Assembly (NCBI GenBank): GCA_040755035.1
Contig: JBFMBU010000101.1
Coordinates: 1 to 13,857 of the forward strand
Origin: RBG-13-43-22 sp040755035
GTDB taxonomy: Bacteria > Desulfobacterota > RBG-13-43-22
Length of the DNA stretch: 13,857 bases
Reading direction: 5' to 3'
Of the stretch, positions 1 to 5,981 are shown in pieces. The notes below the pieces were generated by a model, which made no database searches, was not told where the DNA came from, and saw only the letters and a list, made by a program, of their open reading frames with translations. How positions within the stretch are numbered: position 1 is the first letter of the stretch; each line of letters starts with the position of its first letter. The position numbers and the translations under genes are program-made.

Positions 1-366
1 CGGCCTGTTTCCAGCACTGGTGAAGGCCTGCTCCTGATTTAGTTAAATAATTTGCCCGGCAAAGAAGCTTCCAGGTTTGGGGTGGACAATCTCCAGAAAA
101 GACCCCCATGATCCTCCGGGGGACAAGCTTATCAGTTTCATGTCCATACTATTATGAGTCGGTTAATAAGTCCAGGGCGAGCGCAAAATGAAAATGACGG
201 TAAGGATCCGGTAGGGGTTGTGAAACCTAACATCAAGTTTGAGCGCGACAGCAAGCAATTGCTTGCTTCGGCTCAACTTGGCGTTGCTAATTTACAAATC
301 GTAATCTCTAATTTAAGGCCATTCTTCCTCTGAGCAGTTATAGGTGCTATCAATTTCGGCAAAAAT
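1..366. other. Gene-free left edge
   Basis: I see no credible gene here. All three forward frames close within the first 45 bases, so any gene entering from the left ends almost at once. The stretch is of mixed composition and contains one obvious structure, the hairpin at 225-289 listed separately. Two copies of CTAATTTA lie at about 287 and 308. There is no run of T after the hairpin on either strand, so it does not look like the terminator of the neighbouring minus-strand gene. Confidence 0.6.
225..289 (+). repeat. Long imperfect hairpin resembling a degenerate integron attC site
   Basis: An 18-base perfect palindrome (AGCAAGCAATTGCTTGCT, 250-267) is nested inside outer arms CAAGTTTGAGC (234-244) and GCTCAACTTG (271-280), which pair except for one extra T. 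Outside the arms, ACCTAAC (225-231) matches the attC R'' consensus RYYYAAC. GTTGCTA (283-289) keeps only the GTT of the R' consensus GTTRRRY. An extrahelical base in one arm and a variable central hairpin are known attC hallmarks. The hairpin itself is certain. The attC reading is inference, weakened by the poor R' box and the lack of any integrase or cassette gene in view. Confidence 0.4.
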
Positions 367-840
367 TCATTGGTTTAAAGATTTAACGGCCGGCTGTATC
401 TTCTTTTCCTCAGAGGCTTCCGGTTTGGACTTGTCTTTGGCCCCGAAAGCCTCCTTGGCCTCCTCTTTGGCCTCCTTCAAGTCCCCCTTGACCTTATCTT
501 TCAGTTCCACGGCCGCTTCCCTGGCCTTTTCTTTGGTCTCAATAGCGGTGGGTTTGGCTTGATCCTTAGCCTCCTTTAAATCCTTTTTAATCTCCTCTTT
601 GCCCTCGGTGACCGTTTTTTTTATCTGTTCCTTGCCCCCGACGGTTTCCTTTACCTCTTTTTTGACTTCTTTGTAGTCCTGCTTGACCTTGTCTTTAATC
701 TCGGAGAAGGTCCCCTTGACCTCTTTTTTAGTTTCAACAACCGTTTCCTTGACCTTTTCTTTTACCTCGGCGCCAACGGCAGAAAAGGAAAAACCGATAC
801 CCAGACAAAAACAACAAACGGTCAGTATTACAGGCTTCAT
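367..840 (-). CDS. Exported LEA-like / hendecad-repeat helical protein
   Basis: This 157-residue protein starts with a signal peptide: Lys2, a hydrophobic stretch to about residue 20, and a probable cut after AVGA (residue 24). Residues 30-139 are ten back-to-back 11-residue units with no insertion, for example VKETVVETKKE, VKGTFSEIKDK, VKQDYKEVKKE and KGDLKEAKEEA. They are Lys/Glu-rich with hydrophobic residues at regular positions. Such hendecads are typical of group 3 LEA proteins and right-handed coiled coils, which are unfolded in water and become helical on drying or on membranes. A GGAGG lies about 9 bases before the ATG and a good promoter lies upstream, so it appears to be a single-gene unit. 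A role in envelope or stress protection is inference. An apolipoprotein-like membrane-binding role is the alternative. No catalytic motif is present. Confidence 0.8.
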   Translation of the reverse strand: MKPVILTVCCFCLGIGFSFSAVGAEVKEKVKETVVETKKEVKGTFSEIKDKVKQDYKEVKKEVKETVGGKEQIKKTVTEGKEEIKKDLKEAKDQAKPTAIETKEKAREAAVELKDKVKGDLKEAKEEAKEAFGAKDKSKPEASEEKKIQPAVKSLNQ

Positions 841-894
841 CTTTTTTATCCTCCCCGGGTCTTAAGACTTCTTACCTCTGTGAATTTTCTTTTT

Positions 895-924
895 ATTATA
901 ACCTAATTCCGAAAAAACTTCCAA
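895..924 (-). promoter_or_regulatory. Sigma70-type promoter for the LEA-like gene
   Basis: Read on the minus strand, TTGGAA (919-924) and a perfect TATAAT (895-900) are separated by 18 bases. The predicted start near 888 leaves a leader of about 48 bases before the ATG at 840. The position just after the end of the CoA-transferase gene fits separate transcription of the LEA-like gene. Confidence 0.6.
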
Positions 925-943
925 ATAGCAAAAAATACAGAAC

Positions 944-2179
944 CTATCGGACTACACCCTCCTTCTTAAATTCCTCCATTTCCTCCTCCGAATAGCCCAG
1001 CTCACTTAAAACCTCCCTAGTGTGCTGCCCCAGACCGGGGGCCAGGGAGCGGGTCCCGGCTGAATGGCCGCTGAAATGAACCGGGTAACCGGCTATGCGC
1101 AGCCTTCCGAACCCTGGATCATCATAATCTACCATATAGCCGTTATCCAGGGCTTGAGGGTCCTCCAGGATTTCCGGCACCCGCTGGACCGGACAGAACA
1201 TCAGTCCTTTTTCAATGAATATTTCCATCCATTCTCCGCTTGTTCTGGTCATAAAAATCCCGTCCAGGAGGGTGATGAGCTCAGCCTGGTTCTTGCGACG
1301 GTTTTCGGTATCGGCAAAACGGGGATCGGATAGCCACTGTTTCTGGCCAATGGTTTCGCAGAACAGAGACCAATATTTCTCCTCCGGGTGATGGGTGCAG
1401 ATCAACCATTTGCCGTCTTTACAGAGATAGCGGTTCCTTAAAGGCGGATGGGTGGTCCGTTCTTCAGGAACGATGGGATCAATCCCTAACAGACTGTTGA
1501 TCATTAAGGCGATACCGTTCAGCCATTGCCCGGTGCTGTAGAGGGAAATATGGACTTCCTGCCCCGTACCGCTTCGTTCCCGGGCAAACAAGGCGGTGAT
1601 CACCGCATGGCTGGCGGCGATGGAGGTGGCCTGGTCCAGCAGACCGATGTGCATCAATTTGGGGTCCGGCGCCCCGGTGGCATAAGCCAGTCCGGATCGG
1701 GCCAACCCCAGGGGGTCGAAGGCCCCCAGGTCGGACATGGCCCCTTGCGGTCCGTAACCGGAGACATTGGCATGGATCATCCGGGGATTAAGGTCTTTCA
1801 GGGCCTGGTAATCAATCCCCAGTTTTTTCTTGGTGGATTGACGGACATTGGTGAGAAAGACATCGGAACGGGCCACCAGCTTTTCAAAAATCTTTCGGCC
1901 CCGGACGGATTTTATATCCAGGCAGAGGGAGCGTTTGTTCCGATTGGAATAGTGAAAGGTGGCGTTATCCCCATTGGGCATGGTCATATCCAAACGGCCC
2001 AACCGGGTCCAGAATCGAGCGGGATCTCCGGCTAAGGTTTCTATTTTGATTACTTCCGCCCCCAAGTCACCCAATATGGCTGCAGCCCCGGGACCGGCAT
2101 GAAAGACACCATACTCCAGGACACGGATGCCCTGGAGGGGGAAAAGTTTACCATCATCGTTATTTCTTTTTTCGTTCAT
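944..2179 (-). CDS. CaiB/BaiF family (class III) CoA-transferase
   Basis: The protein has 411 residues, the usual length for formyl-CoA:oxalate, carnitine and (R)-benzylsuccinate-type CoA-transferases, which move CoA between carboxylic acids through an aspartyl-CoA thioester intermediate. The N-terminal Rossmann part shows GIRVLEYG (17-24) and LGDLGAEVIKIE (37-48). SNRNKRSLCLD (78-88) and the ANVSGYG segment (137-143) follow. Asp155 in GAFDPLGLARSG sits where the family places its catalytic Asp. The GLLDQATS stretch (179-186) and the ERSGTGQEVHISL block (201-213) are also typical. AGGAG lies 7 bases before the ATG. The substrate cannot be told from sequence. It stands alone between two intergenic gaps, so no operon partner points to a pathway. 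Cytosolic. Family assignment is firm, substrate unknown. Confidence 0.93.
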   Translation of the reverse strand: MNEKRNNDDGKLFPLQGIRVLEYGVFHAGPGAAAILGDLGAEVIKIETLAGDPARFWTRLGRLDMTMPNGDNATFHYSNRNKRSLCLDIKSVRGRKIFEKLVARSDVFLTNVRQSTKKKLGIDYQALKDLNPRMIHANVSGYGPQGAMSDLGAFDPLGLARSGLAYATGAPDPKLMHIGLLDQATSIAASHAVITALFARERSGTGQEVHISLYSTGQWLNGIALMINSLLGIDPIVPEERTTHPPLRNRYLCKDGKWLICTHHPEEKYWSLFCETIGQKQWLSDPRFADTENRRKNQAELITLLDGIFMTRTSGEWMEIFIEKGLMFCPVQRVPEILEDPQALDNGYMVDYDDPGFGRLRIAGYPVHFSGHSAGTRSLAPGLGQHTREVLSELGYSEEEMEEFKKEGVVR

Positions 2180-2241
2180 TAACCAACTCCTGTTTTTTCA
2201 TTAAAAGGGGATTGGCCTCGGTGAAGAGGACACCATAAATC

Positions 2242-2270
2242 ATTATAGACGAATCGAAAAGTTTACAAAA
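2242..2270 (-). promoter_or_regulatory. Possible promoter for the CoA-transferase gene
   Basis: A perfect TATAAT on the minus strand (2242-2247) lies about 63 bases before the start codon. The -35 region at 17 bases is only TTTTGT (2265-2270). A better TTGACT box occurs further upstream but at a 30-base distance, too far to pair with it. The call rests mainly on the -10 box. Confidence 0.4.
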
Positions 2271-2369
2271 AGATTGAAGTCAAACCAAATCTTTCCTTTT
2301 ATCGAAAGAAGACAGGAATTGCAAGGAAAGAGATCAGACAGGGAAAAAATCCCACCCGGTTTTTGCGGT

Positions 2370-2417
2370 CCAGGAAAGAGCTCCTGGTGGAAGGTTTTCC
2401 TGAAGGGGTATTTCAGG
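2370..2417 (-). other. Two adjacent stem-loops after the LUD gene
   Basis: CCAGGA/TCCTGG (2370-2387, 6-base loop) and CCTGAA/TTCAGG (2399-2417, 7-base loop) lie 11-58 bases downstream of the LUD gene stop on the minus strand. Neither is followed directly by a T run on that strand, so neither is a standard intrinsic terminator. They may slow RNA decay or help factor-dependent termination. Confidence 0.3.
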
Positions 2418-2427
2418 GAAAAACGGA

Positions 2428-3075
2428 TTAGAGCCCAAGTGTTTCCCCGACCATGATCAGCGAAAGGACCGGCTTGTATTTGTTGTTGTTAAACTGCCGT
2501 TCGATGATAACCGTTTTATTGCATATCCTCCAGGGAGAGGAGCAGTCGCTGCATTCTCCGGTCACTCCGCAGGGGGGTTGAGGGTCAAACTCCGGGTGCC
2601 GTTTGACATTCAGCGGGGCGGCCTTATCCCGAATCCTGGCCAGGGCCTCTTCCAGGTTTTTTACGATCTTATTCACCCCGATGACAATAATGACCCTTTC
2701 CGGACCGAAGAGCAGGGCCGCAACCCGGTTACCGTGGCCGTCTACATTGACGATTTTGCCGTCCAGGGTCAGGGCATTGCTGCCGCTGACAAAAACCTCG
2801 GCGATAAGTCCCTGCCTTTTTCTCCGGATGCTCTCTTCAACCGTAATTCCCTTTTCCCAGGGATTGAGAAAGTGATACGGACCTTCTTCCAGTGCCATGA
2901 CCACCCCGATTTCCCTGAGCGTCAGCGAATCGCCGAAACCGACCGTGCTCCCCTCGGGGATCATGGCCATGACTTTATCAAAGGCCTCTGCCCTGCTTTC
3001 CAGATAAAAGGCCGGGATGTTGTTTTTCCCAAGTATTTCTATCAAATTAAGAATGGCATTTTGATCAGGCGGCAT
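2428..3075 (-). CDS. LUD-domain (DUF162, LutC/YkgG-type) protein with C-terminal Cys cluster
   Basis: This 215-residue protein shows the LUD fold signatures: GFGDSLTLREIG (46-57), VFVSGSNALT (95-104) and GKIVNVDGHGNRVAALLFG (106-124), then VGVNK. The C-terminus adds Cys169, Cys175, Cys178 and Cys185, a possible metal or Fe-S site, which is common in standalone LUD proteins of anaerobes. LutC takes part in lactate oxidation with LutA and LutB, but neither is present, so lactate use should not be assumed. Start choice: an upstream ATG at 3090 overlaps the preceding stop as ATGA but has no nearby Shine-Dalgarno. The ATG at 3075 has GAGG 9 bases upstream and is preferred (the longer form would be 220 residues). 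It is the last gene of the minus-strand cluster, 11 bases after the GIY-YIG gene. Family call firm, function unknown. Confidence 0.88.
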   Translation of the reverse strand: MPPDQNAILNLIEILGKNNIPAFYLESRAEAFDKVMAMIPEGSTVGFGDSLTLREIGVVMALEEGPYHFLNPWEKGITVEESIRRKRQGLIAEVFVSGSNALTLDGKIVNVDGHGNRVAALLFGPERVIIVIGVNKIVKNLEEALARIRDKAAPLNVKRHPEFDPQPPCGVTGECSDCSSPWRICNKTVIIERQFNNNKYKPVLSLIMVGETLGL

Positions 3076-3086
3076 TGGGTCGGACC

Positions 3087-3446
3087 TCATCCAAGTTCAC
3101 GATACATCGATTCTCCCGAGGCTTTCAACCTCTCCTGCCATAAGGCCTTCAGCACCATGAGATCCTCATTTGCCTTGTAATCCGGCCTCTCGGAAGGTTT
3201 CAATTGATCCAGCACCTCGAAGGTAAAGGCCTCCGCTCCCAAAGCCTTCCAGTCGGACTGGAGATCCCGGCTGGGATGAGAACCGTGTTCCAGTTGGAAA
3301 CGGTAGCTATTGATTTTGCCGGGCAAATCCGTTGTAGCTCCGATCAGAGATTTTCCGGAAATCGAATTACGGACCCGGAACACGCCCGCCGGCCGCGGTG
3401 TTTCTTTATATCCTCGAATTAGGGCCTTTCTGTCTTCCTGGGCCAC
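3087..3446 (-). CDS. GIY-YIG-like small protein (LuxR-like subfamily)
   Basis: This 119-residue protein resembles the small GIY-YIG group: GVFRVRN (21-27), SLIGAT (33-38), a basic helix around YRFQLEHGSHPSR (48-60), LQSDWKALG (62-70) and FTFEVLDQL (74-82). Classic GIY-YIG nucleases use two Tyr, one Arg and one Glu. Glu77 and a candidate Arg49 are present, but the GIY tyrosine is Phe23 and the YIG tyrosine position is Leu34. The protein may therefore be a weak or inactive nuclease, or a DNA-binding relative. It starts with GTG, supported by an AGGAGG about 10 bases upstream. Its first 41 bases overlap the end of the DUF2442 gene in another frame, and it is followed at once by the LUD gene. This subfamily has no settled role; fold assignment is good. 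Confidence 0.78.
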   Translation of the reverse strand: MAQEDRKALIRGYKETPRPAGVFRVRNSISGKSLIGATTDLPGKINSYRFQLEHGSHPSRDLQSDWKALGAEAFTFEVLDQLKPSERPDYKANEDLMVLKALWQERLKASGESMYRELG

Positions 3447-3726
3447 TTATTCCCTCCTCCTGCCTTAAAGAATTTTCAGGTATTGTTCTTCCATTTGTCC
3501 AAAGTTCATACTCACTCAAGTCGATGTTGTCATTCCAAGAAATACCATACCCCCCTGGATCGAGGCGAACGGCTTTGAAAAAAACAGGATTGGCAAGTAA
3601 CTGAAATTGAGGTTTGGCAAAAAGTAACTCACAATCATAAATTTTTTCAATCCCGTTGGAAAAAGTTACCAGTAGTTTTTTTTCTTTTATTGTTTTTACT
3701 CCTTTTATTTTTGGCATCATTTCCAT
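3406..3726 (-). CDS. DUF2442 domain protein
   Basis: The first 80 residues match DUF2442: MPKIKGVKTIKEKKLLVTF, then YDCELLF (30-36), VRLDPGGYGISWNDNIDLS (53-71) and EYELWTNG (72-79). The family normally ends soon after the ELW(E/T)NG segment. Here a 27-residue tail (80-106) of low complexity runs into the next gene in a different frame, so the original stop has probably been lost. Three ATGs lie close together at 3726, 3720 and 3717. The first has GGAG about 10 bases upstream and is used. The gene begins 7 bases after the DUF4160 stop, a recurrent pair. Some such pairs have been suggested to be toxin-antitoxin-like, but no activity is established to my knowledge. Composition is AT-rich against the GC-richer flanks. 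Probably cytosolic. Confidence 0.8.
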   Translation of the reverse strand: MEMMPKIKGVKTIKEKKLLVTFSNGIEKIYDCELLFAKPQFQLLANPVFFKAVRLDPGGYGISWNDNIDLSEYELWTNGRTIPENSLRQEEGISGPGRQKGPNSRI

Positions 3727-3733
3727 AGGATAA

Positions 3734-3987
3734 TTACTCCAATCCTGGCAATGGTTTAAATTCCTGGTTGCTCCACATTTTTAACAGCTCGTTCTGGTAA
3801 ATAATGGCCCATTCTTTGACTAAGTGCTGAGCTCTCCCCGGCAAATCTCCTTCAAGCATTTCTAACGATTCGATAGAAAAAACGGCATTGAATTCCCCAT
3901 AAATCGCATGAAAGTGGGGGACACCGAGTTCGCTTTGACTGAAGTACATCTTGATAATAATACCATAAAATCTGGCTATGATCGGCA
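3734..3987 (-). CDS. DUF4160 domain protein
   Basis: This 84-residue protein matches DUF4160 from end to end: MPIIARFYGIIIKMYF at the N-terminus, PHFHAIYGE (24-32) with the conserved His pair, LEGDLPGRA (45-53) and LVKEWAIIYQNELLKMW (56-72). An in-frame GTG three codons upstream (3997) lies inside the Shine-Dalgarno AGGAGGTG. The ATG at 3987, 7 bases after AGGAGG, is therefore the true start. It is the first gene of the cluster, directly behind a strong promoter, and is paired with DUF2442. The HFHA motif suggests a possible metal or active site, but no function is proven. A toxin-antitoxin-like role with DUF2442 is speculation from pairing, size and the AT-rich setting. Confidence 0.88.
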
Positions 3988-4021
3988 TTCTTCCCACCTC
4001 CTATTTTCGGTTATTTAATGA

Positions 4022-4050
4022 ATTATAAAATATCCCAGAATACTTTGCAA
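4022..4050 (-). promoter_or_regulatory. Strong sigma70-type promoter for the DUF4160 cluster
   Basis: On the minus strand TTGCAA (4045-4050), a 17-base spacer and a perfect TATAAT (4022-4027) are present. The predicted start near 4015 gives a leader of about 28 bases with the AGGAGG in place before the ATG at 3987. The surrounding DNA is very AT-rich. Confidence 0.7.
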
Positions 4051-4111
4051 AAGGTTATTTTAAAATATCCTTTTCTTTTTTTCTTCAAGAGAATCCCGTT
4101 TTCGGAGACCC

Positions 4112-4140
4112 TTGACAGCGTCATACAGTTCGACTATATC
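4112..4140 (+). promoter_or_regulatory. Promoter of the hotdog thioesterase-like gene
   Basis: A consensus TTGACA (4112-4117) and TATATC (4135-4140) are separated by 17 bases. The TTG of the -35 box is also the first codon of the longest open frame of the next gene. A start there would lie upstream of the transcript, so this promoter argues for the shorter protein beginning at 4238. Confidence 0.55.
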
Positions 4141-4237
4141 AATGCCTACCGATCTGAAATCATCCCGAATCAGCAATCAAAGAAAAGAAGAAAAACTTCC
4201 GGGGGAAAAAAATTTAGGAAAGGTTTTTATTTACCTT

Positions 4238-5023
4238 ATGCCACAAGAAGAAAAACAAAAAATCATAAAAATTATCAGAGAGCTGGTCATTCCCGAGCAC
4301 TATGCCGGTCCGCCCCAGATAGCCAACGGCGGATATATCTGTGGCCTCCTGGCCCGATACATTGCCGGAGCGGCAGAGGTGACGATCAAGGTACCGACAC
4401 CGCTCGACCATCCTCTGCAGATTGGGTCTCGGGAGGACGGCAGTTTTATTCTTCTGAATGGAAACCAGGTTCTGGTTGAAGCCAGACCCTGCGCTTTCGA
4501 TCTTGAAATCCCGGAGGTCCCCGGTTTCCAGGAAGCCGTGGAGGCCGCCAAAACCTCCATCGCCCTCCAGCCTTCCCCCTACGGAGTAGGGAACCTGAGG
4601 GGCATTCATCCCATCTGTTTTTGTTGCGGGGCCGACGTCCCGGACGGGAAAGGGTTAAAGATTCATCCCGGTCGCTTGAATGGGGCGGGGTTGGTCGCCG
4701 CTCCCTGGATTCCGGCTAAGGAACTTGGAGACGGGCAGGGCATGGTCCGCCCGGAATTTATCTGGACCGTTCTGGACTGTCCCGGTGCCTTTGCCTTTAT
4801 GGAGCTGACATCACACCGGCCCGGTCTCTCCGGCCGGCTAATCGGCCGTTTGGACAGACCCCTTCAGGTAGGAGACCCCTGCGTGGTCATCGCCTGGCCT
4901 ATGGATGTGGAAGGGAAAAAGCTGTTTGCCGGATCAGCCCTGGTGAACAGCCAGGGACAGGTAGTGGGAAGGGTCAAGGCCACCTGGATCGACCGGTCTT
5001 TCAGAGTTAAAAATCCGTCTTGA
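4238..5023 (+). CDS. Hotdog-fold thioesterase-like protein with a CxCC motif
   Basis: This 261-residue protein has the look of double-hotdog acyl-CoA thioesterase relatives. The first half has PEHYAGPPQIANGGYICG (20-37), then PTPLDHPLQI (53-62). A linker carries PICFCCGADVPDGKGLKIHPG (126-146), with three Cys near a hinge. The second half has APWIP (155-159) and WTVLDCPGAF (173-182). The GPPxxANGGYxCG loop resembles the active-site helix region of hotdog proteins. The frame is open from a TTG at 4112 (303 residues), but similarity to the family starts after about residue 45 of that longer form. A promoter overlaps the TTG, so ATG 4238 is chosen. Its Shine-Dalgarno is poor: GGAAAGG lies 14 bases away. 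The gene is divergent from the DUF4160 cluster and convergent with pgeF. Fold likely, substrate unknown. Confidence 0.72.
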   Translation: MPQEEKQKIIKIIRELVIPEHYAGPPQIANGGYICGLLARYIAGAAEVTIKVPTPLDHPLQIGSREDGSFILLNGNQVLVEARPCAFDLEIPEVPGFQEAVEAAKTSIALQPSPYGVGNLRGIHPICFCCGADVPDGKGLKIHPGRLNGAGLVAAPWIPAKELGDGQGMVRPEFIWTVLDCPGAFAFMELTSHRPGLSGRLIGRLDRPLQVGDPCVVIAWPMDVEGKKLFAGSALVNSQGQVVGRVKATWIDRSFRVKNPS

Positions 5024-5059
5024 CCGGAACTTCGCTGAGGCCGGATTGACATCAGGTGG

Positions 5060-5079
5060 ATGGATGAAAATGGATGAAA
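5060..5079. repeat. Exact 10-base tandem duplication
   Basis: ATGGATGAAA occurs twice in tandem in the 79-base gap between the convergent thioesterase-like and pgeF genes. No intrinsic terminator is evident in this gap for either gene. The repeat is probably a slippage product. Confidence 0.7.
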
Positions 5080-5102
5080 GGTGTATAGGCGCCCCCCCTC
5101 AA

Positions 5103-5882
5103 TCAGAGTAAGGCGATCACCGTGGCGAAACGGCCGGTGACTTTTTCTCTGCGATAGGAAAAAAAATCTCCAGTTTGGCAGGCAGTACAAATTCCGGAGA
5201 CCTCTATCCGTTCCTCCCTGACCCCGGCGGCAATCAACTGGTCCCGACTCAACCGCCAGAGGTCAAAATAAAAGGGGCGGGTTTGATAGTTCCAATATTC
5301 CGGAGGTATTTCCTTCCGATAGTTGACAAATTGGGCGCAGCAGGGTCCTAAAGAAGGCCCGATACCGGCTAATAAGTCAGCCGGATTGGTCTGATAGACG
5401 CTTTTCAGCTTTTCCACCGCTTCCCCGATGACATTGGCCACATTCCCCCGCCAGCCGCAATGGATATTGGCGATAGCTCGATGATCCGGGTCGAAAAGCA
5501 CAACGGACTGGCAGTCGGCCTGTTTGATCAACAAACCCTGCCCGGGTACCCTGCTCATCAGGATATCTCCGGAACGTACTTCAGGTCCGGTCAGACAATC
5601 ATCGGAAGGAACGTCGCCTATTTCCACTACCTTCTTCCCGTGAACCTGCTTAAGGCTCTGAATCCGGTTCACCCCCAAGGCCTTAAGCACCATTAACCGG
5701 TTTTCAGCTACCGCTTGCCAATGGTCACCCACCGAATAGCTCAAGTTCAGTTCGGCAAAGGGGCCCTCACTTTTTCCGCCGTGGCGGGTGAAAATTCCGT
5801 GAATTACCCCGGGAATCGATTTCAAGTGAGAAAACTGGTAATAGGAGAGTCCGTTTTCTTGGCAAAGGTGTAAAGCAGACAT
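5103..5882 (-). CDS. pgeF: Multicopper-oxidase-fold 'laccase domain' protein, PgeF/YfiH family
   Basis: This 259-residue protein is full length for the YfiH/PgeF (DUF152) family, related to human LACC1. Members were long called polyphenol oxidases. They are now known as purine nucleoside phosphorylase/adenosine deaminase-type enzymes, and in E. coli YfiH (PgeF) removes a misincorporated residue from peptidoglycan precursors. The zinc triad is intact: His81 in KQVHG, Cys124 in QADCQSV and His141 in IHCGWRG. GPSLGPCC (175-182) and the C-terminal FFSYRREKVTGRFA segment are also typical. The ATG at 5882 has no convincing Shine-Dalgarno. The gene follows pyrD after 99 bases on the same strand, so it may be read from the pyrKD promoter. 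Cytosolic. Family call is firm; the exact substrate in this organism is not shown. Confidence 0.93.
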   Translation of the reverse strand: MSALHLCQENGLSYYQFSHLKSIPGVIHGIFTRHGGKSEGPFAELNLSYSVGDHWQAVAENRLMVLKALGVNRIQSLKQVHGKKVVEIGDVPSDDCLTGPEVRSGDILMSRVPGQGLLIKQADCQSVVLFDPDHRAIANIHCGWRGNVANVIGEAVEKLKSVYQTNPADLLAGIGPSLGPCCAQFVNYRKEIPPEYWNYQTRPFYFDLWRLSRDQLIAAGVREERIEVSGICTACQTGDFFSYRREKVTGRFATVIALL

Positions 5883-5952
5883 TTCTAAAAAATTAAAAGA
5901 TGAAGTTAGTTAGGACGCCGGCAAAGGAGTCCATCAACAAAACAAGCAAATT

Positions 5953-5980
5953 CTTTTCGCCTTCGGTCTTCAGCCTTCAG
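5953..5980. repeat. Degenerate heptamer tandem repeat
   Basis: Four 7-base units, CTTTTCG, CCTTCGG, TCTTCAG and CCTTCAG, lie directly after the pyrD stop in the pyrD-pgeF gap. On the minus strand the unit reads CTGAAGR-like. Copy number is low and the units differ, as in the variable short repeats of spacer DNA. Confidence 0.65.
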
Positions 5981-5981
5981 A

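Noticed and set aside
1..42. Possible C-terminal end of a gene entering from the left
   Set aside because: Only 13 codons remain before a stop, too few to assign, and nothing supports coding.
1526..2035. Plus-strand frame of 169 codons inside the CoA-transferase gene
   Set aside because: Gly-rich shadow opposite a well-supported CaiB-family gene; no ribosome site or domain.
3988..3997. GTG start for the DUF4160 gene
   Set aside because: The GTG is part of the AGGAGGTG ribosome site that serves the ATG at 3987, which also matches the family N-terminus.
4018..4479. Plus-strand frame of 153 codons across the thioesterase start
   Set aside because: It shadows the thioesterase-like gene in another frame, its C-terminal half has unnatural composition, and it has no recognisable domain.
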